Shown one piece after another: positions 1-7,159 of a stretch of DNA of 10,065 bases. The notes beneath the pieces were generated by a model, which saw only the letters and a list, made by a program, of their open reading frames with translations, did no database searches and had not been told where the DNA came from. The stretch's first letter is position 1; each line of letters begins with the position of its first letter. A program made the translations under genes and the position numbers. The stretch spans positions 1 to 10,065 of the forward strand of contig USJY01000027.1 in NCBI GenBank assembly GCA_900555065.1. The letters run 5' to 3'. This DNA is from an uncultured Eubacteriales bacterium (GTDB lineage: Bacteria > Bacillota > Clostridia > Oscillospirales > UMGS1783).

Positions 1-851
1 GTTTTTCCGCATAAACTGGCTGGTTGAACCCTGAAACGTCTGAAAACCCCGCCTGTTTGCCCACCGCCAGAATTGTCCGGTCCGTTGCAAAGAAGCGGAT
101 GTCCCGCCTTTTTCAGGGCGCTTCACTATGTATTTCTTCGGCGGCAGACCCCTCGCAAAACACGCGTCGAAAATCCGTATCGCTCATTGCACAGGCGGCC
201 GCCAGCTCGGCTGTCCGCACCGCCTCTCTCCTCGCGACAGCCTGGCGGATACTGTAAGCGCGGGCGAAACGTCGAGCAGTTTTTTGCTGCGCGGCAGCGA
301 GAGCTCCGGAAGGCCACAGGAGATGCGCGCAGCAGCTCCAGAATCGGCGTATACGGAAAAGACGAGCTCGCCGCAATACGGCGCTTCCCGCGCCACGTCC
401 CATACGCGCAGAAGCAGCGCCTTGACAAGCCGGTTGATCTCCGGATATTCCCGCTTTGTAAAAATACCGCGCAGCGCCATCTGCGTACTGCGCCAGCCCT
501 CTATCCCGGCATGTCTGCAAATTCTCCCCGCTCCAGAAAGGCGATGCAGTCGAGCACGCGCCAATATCAGCTGCTTGTGGCGCATATCGCACTGCGCGAC
601 AAATGCCGCTGCAAGGGAAACGCGATCCGCACATCGCCAGCCTGAAAGGCATATACCTCATTTCCCATATAACAGAACCCTTCGCCGCTTTCGCACAGGC
701 CAATCTCCATCGCGCTGGGGCAACGGAGGCAATCCACCTCGTATATCTCGATCGGAATTGTCCTGCAGTTGATCCTGGCGGGGGCTGAACAGCCGCAGGC
801 AACCGCGTCCACATAGATAGCCGGCAAATCTGCATTCGGACAATTCCGCAT
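1..851 (-). pseudogene. AraC-family transcriptional regulator, frameshifted and cut by the left window edge
   Basis: This is the remnant of an AraC/XylS-type regulator: an N-terminal cupin-like sensing domain followed by a C-terminal double helix-turn-helix DNA-binding domain. The start ATG at 849-851 has a good AAAGGAG site (861-867). The first frame gives about 90 residues ending in a cupin-like stretch (GEGFCYMGNEVYAFQAGDV). A stop at 567-569 interrupts it, and a second lies at 501-503. The linker with EYPEINRLVKALL reads in another frame. The first HTH (ELAAACAMSDTDFRRVF, about 217-149) is in a third frame. The hallmark GLPPKKYIV (150-124) is one base out of that frame, and the second HTH (QAGFSDVSGFN, 79-2) returns to it. 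At least four breaks in conserved regions mean that no functional protein can be made. Sequencing error is a less likely explanation because the lesions are many and confined to this gene. It probably once controlled the divergent glycohydrolase gene. Confidence 0.85.
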
Positions 852-936
852 GGTTTACGCTCCTTTTCACATAGAATGGCGGGGTTTTTATTTGTATAAT
901 AACTTTGTAATCCGTATTCGAGAAGGAGGAATGTTT
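852..936. promoter_or_regulatory. Divergent promoter region between the araC remnant and the glycohydrolase gene
   Basis: This 85-bp gap carries the start signals of both flanking genes. On the plus strand a perfect TATAAT lies at 895-900. At a 17-bp distance the best -35 is a poor TAGAAT (872-877), as expected for an activator-dependent promoter. An AGGAGG site at 924-929 sits 7 bases before the ATG at 937. On the minus strand an AAAGGAG site (861-867) precedes the regulator start, and possible -10 hexamers overlap the plus-strand TATAAT. The arrangement is typical of an AraC regulator controlling its divergent neighbour. No clear operator repeat was found. The promoter assignment is by eye. 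Confidence 0.5.
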
Positions 937-2397
937 ATGCTTAAATTCAATAAGGACCGGCTCTATGACAAAATTTACGCCTGCTGGATCGGTAAAAACA
1001 TCGGCGGCACCATGGGCGGGCCCTATGAAGGCTCCCGCGAGCTCAACGATATTGAGGGATTTGTCACGCCGCCGGGCGAGCCCCTGCCCAACGACGATCT
1101 GGACCTACAGCTTGTATGGCTGCGCGCTATGGACGAGGTGGGAATCGACAGAATAGACGCCAAAGTGCTGGGCGAATACTGGATGAGCTATGTCGGCCCG
1201 TGCTGGAACGAATACGGCGTGTGCAAGGCAAATATGGCGACCGGCATTCTGCCCCCGCTTTCGGGCGAGGTGCACAACGAGGAGTGGAAGCACTCCAACG
1301 GCGCATGGATCCGCACAGAGATCTGGGCTTCCGTATTCCCCGGCGATCCGGAACGCGCCATACGCTATGCGTTTGAAGACGCCTGCGTGGACCATGGCTT
1401 CGGCGAAGGCAGTTACGCAGCCATCTTTGTCGCAGCGATGGAAAGCGCGGCGTTTGTAATCGAAGACATACACACCCTAATCGAAATCGGCCTGTCCAAA
1501 ATCCCGGCTGACTGCCGCGTTGCGCGCAGTGTTCGTATCGTGCTCGACGGTCATAAAACGGGACTTGACTGGAAAACGGTCCGCGAACAGCTCGTCGAAG
1601 ACAGCGCAGACCTCGGCTGGTTCCAGGCCCCGGCAAACGTGGCGTTTGTCATCCTTGGCCTGCTCTACGGCGAATGCGACTTCAAAAAGTCCATGATTCT
1701 CGCCATTAACTGCGGAGACGACACCGACTGCACCGGCGCGACTGTCGGCGCGCTGCTCGGCATCATGAAAGGCACGTCCGGCATTCCGGACGACTGGCGG
1801 CAGTATATCGGGGACTGCATTCTCACCGTCGCCATCATCCGCGGCACCGGGTTTTTCCCCGCCACCTGCGCGCAGCTCACCCAAAGCGTCATGAACCTCA
1901 TCCCGGCCGCAAACCGTACAGACAACTGGAGCGTAGCGAAGGGTGAAACCAGAATGGAGCTGACCGACGGCCCTGATGATTTCAGCGGTTGGTCTGCACA
2001 GGCATTTATGGGCAGCGCGTTTGTGGATGCCATGTTCAAGCGTTCCCGCTATTCCTATACCGTTTCCAACTGTTATGCGGCCGTACTTGTCGAATATGAA
2101 AGCGAACCCATTATAACGCCGGGAGGTTCGCTGCAGGGTCGGATTACGGTTATCCCTGAAAAGATGGAGAACCAGAAGCACTTCCAGCTCCGCTGGGTTG
2201 TGCCGGAGGGTTGGCATGTCGAAGGCCGCAGCGGCCTGTTTACCGCCGCGCCGCAGTCGGCGCATACGGAACATGCCTTTGTCGATTTTACCATCGTCGC
2301 AGGTGAAACGGTCGCCCCCGCCAACCGCCTGATCGCCGATCTGCAGTGCATGGGCCGGCCGGCGCCTATTCTTGTGCCGCTTACGATACTTGGCTGA
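937..2397 (+). CDS. ADP-ribosylglycohydrolase family protein with C-terminal beta-rich extension
   Basis: This 486-residue protein belongs to the ADP-ribosylglycohydrolase (DraG/ARH) family, Mg-dependent all-helical enzymes that remove ADP-ribose or cleave related N/O-glycosidic bonds. Family marks are the N-terminal ACWIGKNIGGTMGGPYEG (about 15-32), the metal-binding NDDLDLQ (52-58, in place of the usual TDDT), a central region around GAWIRTEIW and HGFGEGSYAA (122-162), and the second metal motif GDDTDCTGATVGALLG (260-275). The catalytic part ends near 345. Residues about 365-486 look beta-rich, with PGGSLQGRITV and VPEGWHVEG resembling an Ig-like NEW3-type domain. There is no signal peptide, so it is probably cytosolic. 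An upstream in-frame ATG at 850 and another at 931 exist, but only 937 has correct spacing (7 bases) from AGGAGG at 924-929. The substrate is unknown. Related genes near sugar or nucleoside catabolism suggest a small-molecule glycoside rather than a protein target, but no such neighbours are present here. The gene is intact beside its broken regulator. Confidence 0.88.
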   Translation: MLKFNKDRLYDKIYACWIGKNIGGTMGGPYEGSRELNDIEGFVTPPGEPLPNDDLDLQLVWLRAMDEVGIDRIDAKVLGEYWMSYVGPCWNEYGVCKANMATGILPPLSGEVHNEEWKHSNGAWIRTEIWASVFPGDPERAIRYAFEDACVDHGFGEGSYAAIFVAAMESAAFVIEDIHTLIEIGLSKIPADCRVARSVRIVLDGHKTGLDWKTVREQLVEDSADLGWFQAPANVAFVILGLLYGECDFKKSMILAINCGDDTDCTGATVGALLGIMKGTSGIPDDWRQYIGDCILTVAIIRGTGFFPATCAQLTQSVMNLIPAANRTDNWSVAKGETRMELTDGPDDFSGWSAQAFMGSAFVDAMFKRSRYSYTVSNCYAAVLVEYESEPIITPGGSLQGRITVIPEKMENQKHFQLRWVVPEGWHVEGRSGLFTAAPQSAHTEHAFVDFTIVAGETVAPANRLIADLQCMGRPAPILVPLTILG

Positions 2398-2524
2398 AAT
2401 ACGAATGAACCGCGCCCTGCCCAAGCCGAACAGCCGGCATGTATTTCCCGCGCATTGGCTTTACGTCCGGGCCCGCGCGGCAGATCCCGTTTCGTCAGCG
2501 ACATATGTACGGCCGGATTCGTTC

Positions 2525-2551
2525 CTTTTGGCAGCAGCGGTCTTTTGGCAG
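2525..2551. repeat. Short direct repeat CTTTTGGCAG
   Basis: The decamer CTTTTGGCAG occurs at 2525-2534 and again at 2542-2551, a 17-bp period, between the converging genes. It may be chance or a small duplication. No function is evident. Confidence 0.45.
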
Positions 2552-2689
2552 GTCGCGCGTGAGGTTCACTCCCGCAAAACCGTGTTTTTACAAGACAGCG
2601 CAGCAGTCCTAATAAAAGGCGTATTTACAGGTCCGCTCGAATATGAAGCAAGCGAACGTGATTCTGACGAACCCCGGACCTGACCGCGA

Positions 2690-2728
2690 GCGGGCGGGCG
2701 GAGCTCTTGATGCGCTCCGTCCGCCCGC
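2690..2728. repeat. GC-rich 15-bp inverted repeat (stem-loop)
   Basis: GCGGGCGGGCGGAGC (2690-2704) pairs with GCTCCGTCCGCCCGC (2714-2728) over 15 positions with a single G-T wobble, around a 9-base loop. This would be a very stable hairpin in RNA from either strand. It lies about 290 bp after the glycohydrolase stop. The bases that follow on the plus strand (ACTCTTATATTC) are not a proper T-tract, so intrinsic termination is uncertain. It could act as a 3' RNA-stability structure or a weak terminator. Confidence 0.7.
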
Positions 2729-3174
2729 ACTCTTATATTCGGACTCGTCCCCCGCCGCGCTCCGGATGTTCCGTGCCCTGCAGAGGCAGATAGCTGCGAC
2801 GATGCGTCTTGCTGCAAAAAGATACGGCGTATGCCGAATGCGTGTCGCGCCCGTTTATATGTCCAGTCCGATTTATCATCTACAGGAAGGGGAACAAGCG
2901 CGCCATACGCCGGGATAGACAGACCACAGGCGGCGCAAATGGCCCATATAATCGACGTTTTATCTGATTTCGGGGCGCAATCATCATCACAAATTCTGTT
3001 CTTTCCGCACAGGGATACCGAGCCCCGGGCTGACATGTTTACATTGCAGGCCCGCACTGAAGAACCGTTCCCACTTTGCGCCCGCCTTTCCCGACGCAGC
3101 TACCGCTTTTTGTCGTTGTATCCGGAACCCGAATTGCATATCATACCCCTCCGGCCCGGCGTTGTTTATAAAAG

Positions 3175-6100
3175 TTACTCGGCGCGCAGCGCTACTACCG
3201 GATCTTTTTTCGCAGCGCTTGAAGAGGGAATAATCCCGGAGAACAGGGTGAGCGCCATGCTGATTACAATCAGGATTACAGCTACCCATGGCGGAAGATA
3301 GGCATTGAGGGTACTAATGCCAGTGAAATGATGAAGGATCATATTGATGGGGATACACAGCAGATAGGTAATGAGAATCCCCAGCACGCCGGAGGTGAAC
3401 CCGATAATCAGAGTCTCCGCATTGAACATGGAAGAAACGTTCCGCTTGGAGGCGCCGATGGCGCGCAGGATCCCGATTTCCTTCGTGCGTTCCTGTACCG
3501 AAATCAGGGTAATGACGCCGATCATGATAGAGGAGACAATCAACGAAACAGCCACAAAGGCAATCAGGACATAGGTAATGGCGTTGATGATGGAAGTGAC
3601 GGAGGACATCATCAAGCCCACATAATCCGTATACTGTATCTGCTCAAGGTCGGTCACAGAAGCGTTATAATCTGCAATCGCCTGCTCGACGATCTCCTTG
3701 TTTTCAAAGGAGGAAGCGTAGATGTTGATCGACGCGGGGTCGTCCAAATCCACATACCCCAGTTTCTGCAAATTGTCCTCATAACTGGACTCGGAAAATA
3801 CCAGAATTTCATCGTAATAGAAAGCGCATTGCTCAGTCGTGTAGGCGTCCATCGCCATATCCAATGCCGCCGCCAGCTGCTGCGTACTCATTGCGGCCAT
3901 TTCAGTCTCTATCTGCGCGGCATACTGTACCCGAAACTGCGCCTCGGCTATCTGTGTGAACAATTCGGACAAATCCTCGTCGTTCATGGCGGAGATGTAT
4001 TCCTGGATTTCCGCTTCAGTCAGCCCAGCCTGCTGACTGAGGCTCTGCCCCAGCGTTTCCTCCATATCGGCGCGGGTCATGGAAGCGACAGCCTGAGATA
4101 CGGCTCCGTCCACCTGCTCCTGATCGGGGATGCTCATAATCTGGACATATGCCGCAGCGCGGCCGCTTTCGTCAAGACTGGAAATATACTCCCGCAAATC
4201 CGCTTCCTTTTGCGCTGCTGTCAGGTCAGCAGTGCTTTCCCGGAAGGGGAGGCCTGTAAAAATATCCGTATTCGGGTCGTTTAACTGCGCCTCTGCGGCG
4301 GCGGACGTCCGGGAATGTTCGATAATATATTCGGTCAGCGCGCTTGTGTAGCCGATAGCTCCGCTGAGCATGGTGGAGACAGCATCCTCATTGGGCCGTA
4401 TAATCCCGGATACTTTCAGCGTGATTCCATTGTCGTAAAGATATTTTAACCCGGCGTCAGTTTCCCGCAGATCGACATACAGGCCGGTTATATCGTCCAA
4501 CGCATAGCAGTCGGAATTCAGGATGGTCTTAAATTCCATATTGCAGATATCCTCATAGGACCATTGTTTCGCATCCACCTCCACTTCAGACTGATGGATG
4601 GCAGCTTCCATAATGGCGTCGATCTCTTCTTCGGACTTTAATCCCAATGCATACAGCGACATATCGTCCAGCTCATTGTTTTCATCCAGTACCAGTACGA
4701 TTTCGTTGTACTCCGTCGGCCAGGAACCGTATACTACGTCATACTGACTTTCCAAAAGAGAATTGACTAGCTTCCCATTATCTCCCGGCAACATTTCCTG
4801 CCACAGAACCATGGAGCTTCCAGCCGGCGAAAATGAGGAAAGAACACTCATACTGTCCGTTATTCCATATTCTTCACCAAGCCCCAGCATGGACGACATA
4901 TCCAGTCCGAAATACTCCAGCAACAGATCCTGCATAAGCTCCCGGGAATCGGAGCGAAGGATCGTGCCGTCAACATTTTCGGTATAGACCAGAAGGTCTG
5001 TATTATAAGTATATTGTACGCCGCTGACGGCATTGCGCAGGCCGTCTTCGCTTTGTGTATCCGCCAGGCGTTCCTCCAGATAGCTTTTGAAGGAACGCAG
5101 GTCGTTTTCAATGCCGTCTGACGAATTCAAGGCGTTGACCAGGTTATAGACCATTGGCTTTTGATAAACCGCGTCATTCTCGTGTTCTCTTTCTGATTGC
5201 GCCGCGCCAATGAACTCCTCCATAAGCGCTCCCAAATCCATGCTCTGCGCCTGAATCGTAAGCGGATACGAAGACAGGGTGTCCTCCTGCAATGCGTCAA
5301 TGTAAGCTGTTGTACCCTGGGACACGGCATAAATCAGCGCGATCCCGATAATGCCAATACTGCCGGCAAAGGAGGTCAGCGCAGTACGGCCTTTTTTAGT
5401 GAACAGGTTTTTCAGGGAGAGGCCAAAGGAAGTACAAAACGACATGGAGGGTTTCTTCGTCTTTCTCTCTTTTTCCGCCTTCCCCTTGCCGGCTGAACGT
5501 TCTTTTCGAATTTCCTCCTCGGTGAGCGGCGCGGAATCGGCGAGCAGTCTGCCGTCCAGAAGCCGGACAATTCGGGTGGAGTAATTTTCGGCAAGATCAG
5601 GGTTGTGGGTAACCATAATGATCAACCGGTCTTTGGAAATCTCCTTGAGAATTTCCATAACCTGCAAGCTGGTTTCCGTGTCCAGAGCGCCGGTGGGTTC
5701 ATCCGCCAGAATAATATCTGGATTGTTGACGATAGCCCTCGCAATAGCGACGCGCTGCATCTGACCGCCGGACATTTCGCCCGGCTTCTTTTTGAGCTGG
5801 CTGCCCAGCCCGACCCGCTCCAGCGCCTCTTTTGCCCGGCGCCGGCGCTCCGTTTTGGAATCGCCGGAAAGGGTCAGCGCCAGCTCTACATTCTGTAAAA
5901 CCGTCTGATGCGGAATTAGATTGTAATTTTGAAAGACAAAGCCGACGGAGTGGTTACGATATGCGTCCCAGTCCCGGTCCTTGAAATCCTTTGTAGATTT
6001 ACCATTGATAATAAGGTCGCCCGTAGTGTATTGATCCAGTCCGCCGATGATATTCAACAGCGTCGTCTTGCCACAGCCGGACGGGCCCAATACAGCGACA

Positions 6101-6198
6101 AATTCGCTTTCACGAAACTGCAAATCAATACCCTTGAGCGCCTCTACTGTTTCGCCGCCGGCAGGGTAATCCTTTTTAATGTTCTTCAGCTCCAGCAT
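3175..6198 (-). CDS. MacB-type ABC transporter, fused ATPase and permease
   Basis: This 1007-residue protein joins an ABC ATPase to an FtsX/MacB-type permease, a class that does not move substrate through a channel but couples ATP hydrolysis to outer-side extrusion or lipoprotein/peptide handling. The ATPase spans 1-225: Walker A GPSGCGKT (38-45), Q-loop Q90, signature MSGGQ (142-146), Walker B with DEPTGALD (166-173) and H198. A basic linker (about 230-270) leads to membrane segment 1 (about 276-293). A very large extracytoplasmic domain follows (about 294-870), partly rich in acidic helices. Three C-terminal membrane segments come at about 873-900, 930-952 and 970-990, with the FtsX-type ERTKEIGILRAIGASKRNV loop between the first two. 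The end KKDPVVALRAE is typical of the family. The start ATG has AAGAAAGGA 10 bases upstream. It is the last gene of the minus-strand cluster, after a 108-bp gap. The substrate is unknown: antimicrobial peptide, lipid or lipoprotein are all possible. Confidence 0.92.
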   Translation of the reverse strand: MLELKNIKKDYPAGGETVEALKGIDLQFRESEFVAVLGPSGCGKTTLLNIIGGLDQYTTGDLIINGKSTKDFKDRDWDAYRNHSVGFVFQNYNLIPHQTVLQNVELALTLSGDSKTERRRRAKEALERVGLGSQLKKKPGEMSGGQMQRVAIARAIVNNPDIILADEPTGALDTETSLQVMEILKEISKDRLIIMVTHNPDLAENYSTRIVRLLDGRLLADSAPLTEEEIRKERSAGKGKAEKERKTKKPSMSFCTSFGLSLKNLFTKKGRTALTSFAGSIGIIGIALIYAVSQGTTAYIDALQEDTLSSYPLTIQAQSMDLGALMEEFIGAAQSEREHENDAVYQKPMVYNLVNALNSSDGIENDLRSFKSYLEERLADTQSEDGLRNAVSGVQYTYNTDLLVYTENVDGTILRSDSRELMQDLLLEYFGLDMSSMLGLGEEYGITDSMSVLSSFSPAGSSMVLWQEMLPGDNGKLVNSLLESQYDVVYGSWPTEYNEIVLVLDENNELDDMSLYALGLKSEEEIDAIMEAAIHQSEVEVDAKQWSYEDICNMEFKTILNSDCYALDDITGLYVDLRETDAGLKYLYDNGITLKVSGIIRPNEDAVSTMLSGAIGYTSALTEYIIEHSRTSAAAEAQLNDPNTDIFTGLPFRESTADLTAAQKEADLREYISSLDESGRAAAYVQIMSIPDQEQVDGAVSQAVASMTRADMEETLGQSLSQQAGLTEAEIQEYISAMNDEDLSELFTQIAEAQFRVQYAAQIETEMAAMSTQQLAAALDMAMDAYTTEQCAFYYDEILVFSESSYEDNLQKLGYVDLDDPASINIYASSFENKEIVEQAIADYNASVTDLEQIQYTDYVGLMMSSVTSIINAITYVLIAFVAVSLIVSSIMIGVITLISVQERTKEIGILRAIGASKRNVSSMFNAETLIIGFTSGVLGILITYLLCIPINMILHHFTGISTLNAYLPPWVAVILIVISMALTLFSGIIPSSSAAKKDPVVALRAE

Positions 6199-6237
6199 TG
6201 CAGTGTAATCCTTTCTTGACTTTGCAGATATATCATT

Positions 6238-6264
6238 CGCAGGCCTCCCGCACAGGGGCCTGCG
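6238..6264. repeat. Intercistronic hairpin between patatin and ABC genes
   Basis: CGCAGGCC (6238-6245) pairs perfectly with GGCCTGCG (6257-6264) around an 11-base loop. A competing 6-bp stem is possible between CCCGCA (6247-6252) and TGCGGG (6261-6266). In the minus-strand transcript it sits after the patatin stop and before the ABC start. No T-run follows it, so it is more likely an mRNA processing or stability element, or an attenuator with alternative folds, than a plain terminator. No clear separate promoter for the ABC gene was seen in the 108-bp gap. Confidence 0.55.
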
Positions 6265-6306
6265 GGAAACGGGAAAATGAACCTATATAATGTATCGGCC
6301 AAAATC

Positions 6307-7146
6307 TCAGCCCAAAAAGGCCGCGATTTTTTCACCGTCCTGAAAACCCTTTTTGTAAAAGCGCTTCATTGCTTCCGGGCTGCGGGTAAGGGTATCCATA
6401 CCGCAGGTATCGTCCGGCGCGACGATCAGAAGCCTCCCCTGCTCCGCACAGCGTTCCGCCAATGCAAGCCCGTCGTTGTACTTTGACGCGCGCCGCTCCA
6501 ATTGCGCGGCGGCAAAGGGGTATTTACGGCGAATCCTTGCCGCCAGCTTCCTGTCTTTTTGCGGCGTGCGCCGAAAGCTCCGGGGCCTTGTCAGGATTAA
6601 AACGACCTTATCACAGCCCAGCGAAAAGGCTTTTTCAATGGGGATCGGATCGCTCAGCGCTCCGTCGTAATACGGGACGCCACGGACGGAATATGGATGG
6701 CATACAAAGGGAATGGCGCAGGAAGCTTTCAGAATACTATAGTCGTTTAACGCCATATCGCTTTTATCGAAATAGGTTGCTTTTCCTGTTTCAGCGTTTG
6801 TAGACACCGCTATGAACTGCGCAGGGCTTGCCGACAGCGCAGTGTAATCGAGGGGATTTTCCCCATCTTCATTGCTGAGGACACCATATATATAATCCAG
6901 ATCAATATAGCTTTTCCGAAACAAAAAATTGCGCAAACTCATATATTCCCTGCGTACGGAATATTCGGTGTAAAACTGATAATTCCGGCCCTTCTGTCCG
7001 GCTATATAGGAGGCGATATTGGCGCTGCCGGCGGACACGCCAATGCCTGCGTCAAAATATATTCCATCCTCCAGACAGCGATCCAAAACGCCGGCGGCAT
7101 AAACGCCCCGGAGTCCTCCCCCTACGTCCACAACAGCAGTTTTCAT
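6307..7146 (-). CDS. Patatin-like phospholipase family protein
   Basis: This 279-residue protein is a patatin-family lipid acyl hydrolase using a Ser-Asp dyad. All three landmarks are present: the oxyanion-hole glycine loop GGGLRG (9-14), the nucleophile elbow GVSAG with Ser38 (36-40), and DGA with Asp161 (161-163). The length and the N-terminal VDVGGGLRGVYAAGVLD fit the short bacterial YjjU/RssA-like group. There is no signal peptide or membrane segment, so it probably acts on the inner leaflet or on soluble lipid esters from the cytoplasm. The ATG at 7144-7146 is preceded by AAAGGAG (7155-7161), which overlaps the stop codon of the FtsH gene (7160-7162), so translation is likely coupled to FtsH. 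Its presence beside a membrane protease suggests membrane repair or turnover, as an inference. Substrate preference cannot be read from the sequence. Confidence 0.9.
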   Translation of the reverse strand: MKTAVVDVGGGLRGVYAAGVLDRCLEDGIYFDAGIGVSAGSANIASYIAGQKGRNYQFYTEYSVRREYMSLRNFLFRKSYIDLDYIYGVLSNEDGENPLDYTALSASPAQFIAVSTNAETGKATYFDKSDMALNDYSILKASCAIPFVCHPYSVRGVPYYDGALSDPIPIEKAFSLGCDKVVLILTRPRSFRRTPQKDRKLAARIRRKYPFAAAQLERRASKYNDGLALAERCAEQGRLLIVAPDDTCGMDTLTRSPEAMKRFYKKGFQDGEKIAAFLG

Positions 7147-7159
7147 GGCGCTTGCTCCT

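Larger units (their letters stand above)
2398..3174. other. 777-bp region without a convincing gene
   Basis: No reading frame here combines a good ribosome binding site, a recognisable motif and reasonable length on either strand. The flanking genes converge on it: the glycohydrolase ends at 2397 and the ABC transporter ends at 3175. Visible structure is limited to a direct repeat near 2525-2551 and the GC-rich stem-loop at 2690-2728. Its GC-rich character matches the decayed regulator on the left, so it may be old coding DNA worn beyond recognition, but no family could be named. No classical terminator with a T-tract was seen for either converging gene. Confidence 0.6.

Noticed and set aside
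113..835. A 240-codon minus-strand frame that could be taken as a complete gene
   Set aside because: Only its C-terminal part carries AraC HTH sequence. The N-terminal part is out of frame relative to the cupin domain that starts at 851, so it is one frame of the pseudogene.
1477..2424. A 315-codon minus-strand frame opposite the glycohydrolase gene
   Set aside because: It is an antisense shadow of a GC-rich gene with clear family motifs on the plus strand. It has no ribosome binding site or motif of its own.
2690..2735. Intrinsic terminator for the glycohydrolase gene
   Set aside because: The stem is excellent, but no T-tract follows it on either strand and it lies about 290 bp from the stop, so it is listed only as an inverted repeat.
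2643..2918. A 91-codon plus-strand frame beginning MKQANVILTNPGPD, faintly like the N-terminus of a PLP aminotransferase
   Set aside because: There is no ribosome binding site, the similarity stops after the NPGP-like start, and no later family motif appears in any frame.
2987..3139. A 50-codon minus-strand frame (MQFGFRIQRQK) after GGAGGGG, and a Cys-rich stretch (CDDDC, CAAC) downstream in another frame that might be a frameshifted zinc-ribbon protein
   Set aside because: The site is purine-rich but the protein has no recognisable features, and joining the frames is speculative.
3328..4284. A 318-codon plus-strand frame opposite the ABC transporter
   Set aside because: The His/Asp/Arg-rich composition is typical of antisense translation, and the other strand encodes an intact transporter.
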